A stretch of 54,211 bases of DNA from Solirubrobacteraceae bacterium (GTDB lineage: Bacteria; Actinomycetota; Thermoleophilia; Solirubrobacterales; Solirubrobacteraceae): NCBI GenBank assembly GCA_017744415.1, contig JAGIBJ010000056.1, positions 1 through 54,211 of the forward strand, in the 5' to 3' direction. Position 1 is the first letter of the stretch. Each line of letters starts with the position of its first letter. The position numbers and the translations under genes are program-made. Of the stretch, positions 51,102-54,211 are shown one piece after another. Below the pieces are notes generated by a model. It saw only the letters and a program-made list of their open reading frames with translations, was not told the DNA's origin and searched no databases.

Positions 51102-52040
51102 ATGAGTGCCGGGCTCGCCGCGCTGCTCGACGACGTCGCCGTCCTGGCGAAGGCGGCAGCTGCGTCGCTGGATGATGTCGCCGCGGGCGCCAGCAAGGCG
51201 AGCGTGAAGGCCGCCGGCGTGATCGTCGACGACACGGCCGTCACACCCCGCTACGTGCACGGGTTCACCGCCGAGCGCGAGGTACCAGTGATCAAGCGGA
51301 TCGCCAAGGGCTCGCTGCGCAACAAGTTGCTGATCATCTTGCCGGCCGTGCTGCTCTTCAGCGAGCTGCTGCCCGGGCTCCTCACGCCGCTGCTGATGAT
51401 CGGCGGCGCCTACCTGTGCTTCGAGGGAGCAGAGAAGCTGTGGGAGGCCGTCGGCCCCGGCCACGGTCACGACGCCGCCGCCATCACCGAGCCACCGGAC
51501 GAGGAGCAGCTCGTCGCCAGCGCCGTGCGCACCGACTTCATCCTTTCGGCCGAGATCATGGTCATCGCCCTCAATGAGGTGGCCGACCGCTCGCTCGTCA
51601 CGCGCGCCGCGAGCCTGATCCTCGTGGCGTTCGCGATCACCGCCGGCGTGTACGGCGTCGTCGCGCTGATCGTGAAGATGGACGACGCCGGACTCAGCCT
51701 CGCCGAGCGCGGCAAGGGTGTCGCCGCGAGCTTCGGCCGCGGACTCGTGCAGGCCATGCCGATCGTCCTCTCCGTGCTCTCGACCGTCGGCATCGCCGCG
51801 ATGCTCTGGGTCGGCGGCCACATCCTCCTCGTCGGGCTCGACGAGCTCGGCGTGCACTGGTTCTACGAGAAGGTGCACCACCTCGAGGAGGAGGTGCACC
51901 ACGCGACCGGCAGCCTCGGCGGCCTCCTCGGGTGGCTCACGAACACGGCGATCTCCGCGGTGATCGGCGTGATCGTCGGTGCCGTGATCGTGGCGGCGCT
52001 GCACCTGCGCGGCGGCAGCCACGGCGAGCCGGCCCACTGA
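51102..52040 (+). CDS. DUF808/YedI-like membrane protein
   Basis: 312 residues. Starts SAGLAALLDDVAVLAKAAAASLDDVAAGASKASVKAAGVIVDDTAVTP, the highly conserved soluble N-terminus of the family. VPVIKRIAKGSLRNKLLIILPAVLLFS leads into membrane helices, followed by GGAYLCFEGAEKLWE and VRTDFILSAEIMVIALNEV. Six to seven helices in total. The acidic motif SAEIMVIALNEV lies in a helix. Widely conserved in bacteria with no known function. The C-terminal loop has HHLEEEVHHATG, a His-rich patch. Confidence 0.9.
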   Translation: MSAGLAALLDDVAVLAKAAAASLDDVAAGASKASVKAAGVIVDDTAVTPRYVHGFTAEREVPVIKRIAKGSLRNKLLIILPAVLLFSELLPGLLTPLLMIGGAYLCFEGAEKLWEAVGPGHGHDAAAITEPPDEEQLVASAVRTDFILSAEIMVIALNEVADRSLVTRAASLILVAFAITAGVYGVVALIVKMDDAGLSLAERGKGVAASFGRGLVQAMPIVLSVLSTVGIAAMLWVGGHILLVGLDELGVHWFYEKVHHLEEEVHHATGSLGGLLGWLTNTAISAVIGVIVGAVIVAALHLRGGSHGEPAH

Positions 52041-52118
52041 CCGTACGACAGGCGCCCGAGACCGTCCAAGCGCGTCGCGTTGGTGCGACTTCGCGCGCCG
52101 GGGCGGGTTTCACGCCGC

Positions 52119-53210
52119 ATGCGATCCGCTCTGTCGTCCATAGCTGTCACGGCTGCCATCCTCGCCGTGCCAGTCGGCGCTCCGGCGGCGGCCGCCTTGC
52201 CGAAGGTCAAGGAATCGATGCTCGCGCGCGCCAGCGCCACCGTCGAGATTTCGAACGTGCGGGCGACGCGCGAATACGTGGCCTGGCTTGAGCGCGGCAA
52301 GCGCGGTGCACGGGTGGCTGTGAAGTCGGGCGACCGCATCCGGCGCTCCGGCTGGCAGCGCAAGATCAACCAGCTGCGGCTGCACCGGGGCGTCGACGCG
52401 CGAACGGGCGAGGTCGCCGTACGGGTCGAACTCGGCCTGTGTCGCGCGACCGGGCGCTGCTCGCTGCGGAGCACGCTGAGTCCGCGCACGCTCCGGCGTT
52501 CGCCGATCCGGTGGGCAGCCGAGCCCGAGCAGAGCAACCTCTGGTCTGGCGCGCCGCCCGCGGCCGCCTACTGGTACGGCGACGGAATGGGGGCCATCGT
52601 CGACGGCACAACGCAGCTCACCTACCGCGACACCCCCGAAGACCCTCCGGCGCGGGGCGGTGACCTGGACTATGTGGCGGGGATGCGACCCACGGGCTGC
52701 GACGTGCGATTCGTCGAGCAGCCCGGGGTGATCCCGGTGCTCCACGACTGCGGCAACATGTCGGTCTACCTGCGCAACGAGTTGCTCGCGGTCCGCGCCG
52801 ACATCCCGTCGCAGACGACGGACGACCACTACTCGACCCATCGCCGGCTCGACGTGCTCGACCTCCGCGCACCTGCCGCCGGCTGGCGGCGCGTGGGATC
52901 CGAAAGCTACGGCAAGGGCGGCACGATGGGAACGCAGTCGATCTGTCTGCTCGATGACGGCATTGCCGTGCTCTCGGGCACGACGGAGACGTACAGCCCT
53001 TCGCCCGCCGGCACTTGGCGGCTCGCCGTGATCCCGCTGCGCGACGGCGGCGCCTCGTGGCAGGCAGCGACGCCACAGCTCGTCGAGGCCGAGTACGGGA
53101 GCCTCACCTGCACGGCCCGAGACATCTACGCAGTCACCACGAAGACCCGCAAGCTCGTGCGCCTCGTGCGCCCGAAAGGCGCGCCCGCCGCGGGTTCCAT
53201 CGTCGACTGA
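52119..53210 (+). CDS. Secreted protein, unknown function
   Basis: 363 residues from ATG 52119. Signal peptide [25 protein letters not shown]. The mature part starts with a stretch like [29 protein letters not shown] and contains repeated short beta hairpins with Cys pairs ([18 protein letters not shown]...[21 protein letters not shown]). The alternation of visible strands and the D-D-G turns suggests a beta-propeller-like domain, as in other predicted secreted proteins of these bacteria. No catalytic motif is seen. The gene ends 104 bases before the NADP-IDH gene. Confidence 0.65.
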   Translation: MRSALSSIAVTAAILAVPVGAPAAAALPKVKESMLARASATVEISNVRATREYVAWLERGKRGARVAVKSGDRIRRSGWQRKINQLRLHRGVDARTGEVAVRVELGLCRATGRCSLRSTLSPRTLRRSPIRWAAEPEQSNLWSGAPPAAAYWYGDGMGAIVDGTTQLTYRDTPEDPPARGGDLDYVAGMRPTGCDVRFVEQPGVIPVLHDCGNMSVYLRNELLAVRADIPSQTTDDHYSTHRRLDVLDLRAPAAGWRRVGSESYGKGGTMGTQSICLLDDGIAVLSGTTETYSPSPAGTWRLAVIPLRDGGASWQAATPQLVEAEYGSLTCTARDIYAVTTKTRKLVRLVRPKGAPAAGSIVD

Positions 53211-53231
53211 TCCACGACGACCCCGATGGGC

Positions 53232-53268
53232 ATCGCGCCCGTAACGCCGCCGCGGGCTCCGGCGCGAT
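53232..53268. promoter_or_regulatory. Inverted repeat upstream of NADP-IDH gene
   Basis: ATCGCGCC (53232-53239) is the exact complement of GGCGCGAT (53261-53268) across 21 bases. It may be a terminator of the secreted protein gene or an operator for icd. AGAAGGA at 53303-53309 is the ribosome site of icd. Confidence 0.35.
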
Positions 53269-53314
53269 AGCGTGGCCAGCGCTCTCCGAGTTGCAGTCAG
53301 TCAGAAGGATCCCC

Positions 53315-54211
53315 ATGGCGAAGATCAAGGTGCAGAACCCGATCGTCGAGCTCGACGGCGATGAGATGACCCGCATCATCTGGTCGTTCATCAAGGAGCA
53401 GCTGATCCTTCCGTACCTCGATGTCGACCTGAAGTACTACGACCTCGGGATGGAGTCGCGCGACGCCACCGACGACCAGATCACGGTCGACGCCGCGAAC
53501 GCCATCAAGCAGTACGGCGTCGGCGTGAAGTGCGCCACCATCACGCCGGATGAGGCGCGCGTCGAGGAGTTCGGCCTCAAGGAGATGTACCGCTCCCCGA
53601 ACGGCACGATCCGCAACATCCTCGGCGGCGTGATCTTCCGCGAGCCGATCGTCATCAGCAACGTGCCGCGCCTTGTGCCCGGCTGGACGAAGCCGATCAT
53701 CATCGGCCGCCACGCCTTCGGCGACCAATACCGCGCCACCGACTACGTCGTCCCCGGCCCCGGCAAGCTCACCCTCACCTTCACGCCGGAAGACGGCGGC
53801 GACCCGGTCGAGCTGCCCGTGCACGACTTCCCGGGCGGCGGCGTCGCGATGGCGATGTACAACCACGACGACTCGATCCGCGACTTCGCGCGCGCCTCGA
53901 TGCGGTACGGCCTCGATCGTGGCGTGCCGGTGTACCTCAGCACCAAGAACACGATCATGAAGAAGTACGACGGCCGCTTCAAAGACCTCTTCCAGGAGGT
54001 GTTCGACAACGAGTTCGCGAGCGACTTCGCCGCCGCCGGCATCACCTACGAGCATCGCCTGATCGACGACATGGTCGCCGCGGCGCTGAAGTGGGAGGGC
54101 GGCTACGTCTGGGCCTGCAAGAACTACGACGGCGACGTCCAGTCCGACACCGGGCAGTCAAGAAACTTGAAGCCCCGGCTTTCCGCAGCGGCTGATAGTT
54201 CCCGCGCAACT
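53315..54211 (+). CDS. icd: NADP-dependent isocitrate dehydrogenase, eukaryotic-like type II, interrupted at window end
   Basis: Open from ATG 53315 to the window edge (299 codons). Residues 1-279 are typical: [122 protein letters not shown] and [12 protein letters not shown]. The isocitrate and Mg ligands (SPNGTIRN, Arg, Tyr, Lys and Asp of the YDGDVQSD motif) are present. It produces NADPH and 2-oxoglutarate. After Thr279 (54151) the family continues with VAQGFGSLGLM, but the DNA reads [20 protein letters not shown]. The last 60 bases are therefore foreign to the gene: an insertion, a recombination or a contig-end artefact. Confidence 0.9.
   Translation, partial: MAKIKVQNPIVELDGDEMTRIIWSFIKEQLILPYLDVDLKYYDLGMESRDATDDQITVDAANAIKQYGVGVKCATITPDEARVEEFGLKEMYRSPNGTIRNILGGVIFREPIVISNVPRLVPGWTKPIIIGRHAFGDQYRATDYVVPGPGKLTLTFTPEDGGDPVELPVHDFPGGGVAMAMYNHDDSIRDFARASMRYGLDRGVPVYLSTKNTIMKKYDGRFKDLFQEVFDNEFASDFAAAGITYEHRLIDDMVAAALKWEGGYVWACKNYDGDVQSDTGQSRNLKPRLSAAADSSRAT

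Overview
The window is 54.2 kb of very GC-rich DNA with about 51 protein genes and one tRNA. It has no rRNA, CRISPR array or complete insertion sequence. Several features point to an actinobacterium, most likely class Thermoleophilia (Solirubrobacterales or relatives). GTG starts are common. The order dnaX-ybaB-recR then ask-asd is the actinobacterial one. There are FprA-type, PucR-type and DUF4333 proteins. The collagen-like protein begins with the N-terminal segment GYVALFVALGGTSYAA, which I associate with Thermoleophilia. The assignment rests on recalled family features, not on a search.

Left part (1-18.1 kb). A truncated secreted esterase is followed by a large polytopic membrane protein divergent from a TetR regulator, an HMG-CoA reductase standing alone, a lipocalin, and leucyl/phenylalanyl-tRNA-protein transferase with a small membrane-anchored protein. 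Next come a secreted protein with a duplicated Cys motif, an ECF sigma factor fused to a zinc-binding anti-sigma-like domain plus a membrane segment, tRNA-Val(CAC) and the collagen-like protein. Then come an alpha/beta hydrolase, an NTF2-like protein, a two-domain META lipoprotein, a secreted GH5 endoglycoceramidase-like enzyme, uracil-DNA glycosylase, an SDR, a Tat-exported esterase and a lipoprotein.

Middle (18.1-40 kb). An HNH nuclease, then a GH65 phosphorylase with a beta-phosphoglucomutase-like HAD (disaccharide phosphorolysis), about 1 kb of non-coding repeat DNA, a GT-C-like membrane protein, and two overlapping crcB fluoride channel genes. The housekeeping block is dnaX, ybaB, recR, a secreted protein, ask (with an internal beta-subunit start) and asd. 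It carries two copies of a 105-107 bp repeat, each starting inside a stop codon. Two paralogous secreted coiled-coil proteins bracket a methyltransferase and a LysR/SDR/dienelactone-hydrolase cluster. A broken AbiEi-like antitoxin-domain gene is embedded in palindromic repeats.

Right part (40-54.2 kb). A three-gene succinate dehydrogenase operon has an HdrB-like (type E) third subunit. It is followed by an M50 protease with CBS domains, a PucR regulator divergent from a fatty acid desaturase with a clear operator-like dyad between them, an NAD-type isocitrate/isopropylmalate-family dehydrogenase, an FprA ferredoxin-NADP reductase, a DUF808 protein, a secreted protein and an NADP-isocitrate dehydrogenase gene. 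The last gene stops resembling its family exactly 60 bases before the window end.

The least explained items are the sigma/anti-sigma fusion, the paired secreted coiled-coil proteins, the three unrelated palindromic repeat families, and the foreign-looking 60 bp at the right edge.
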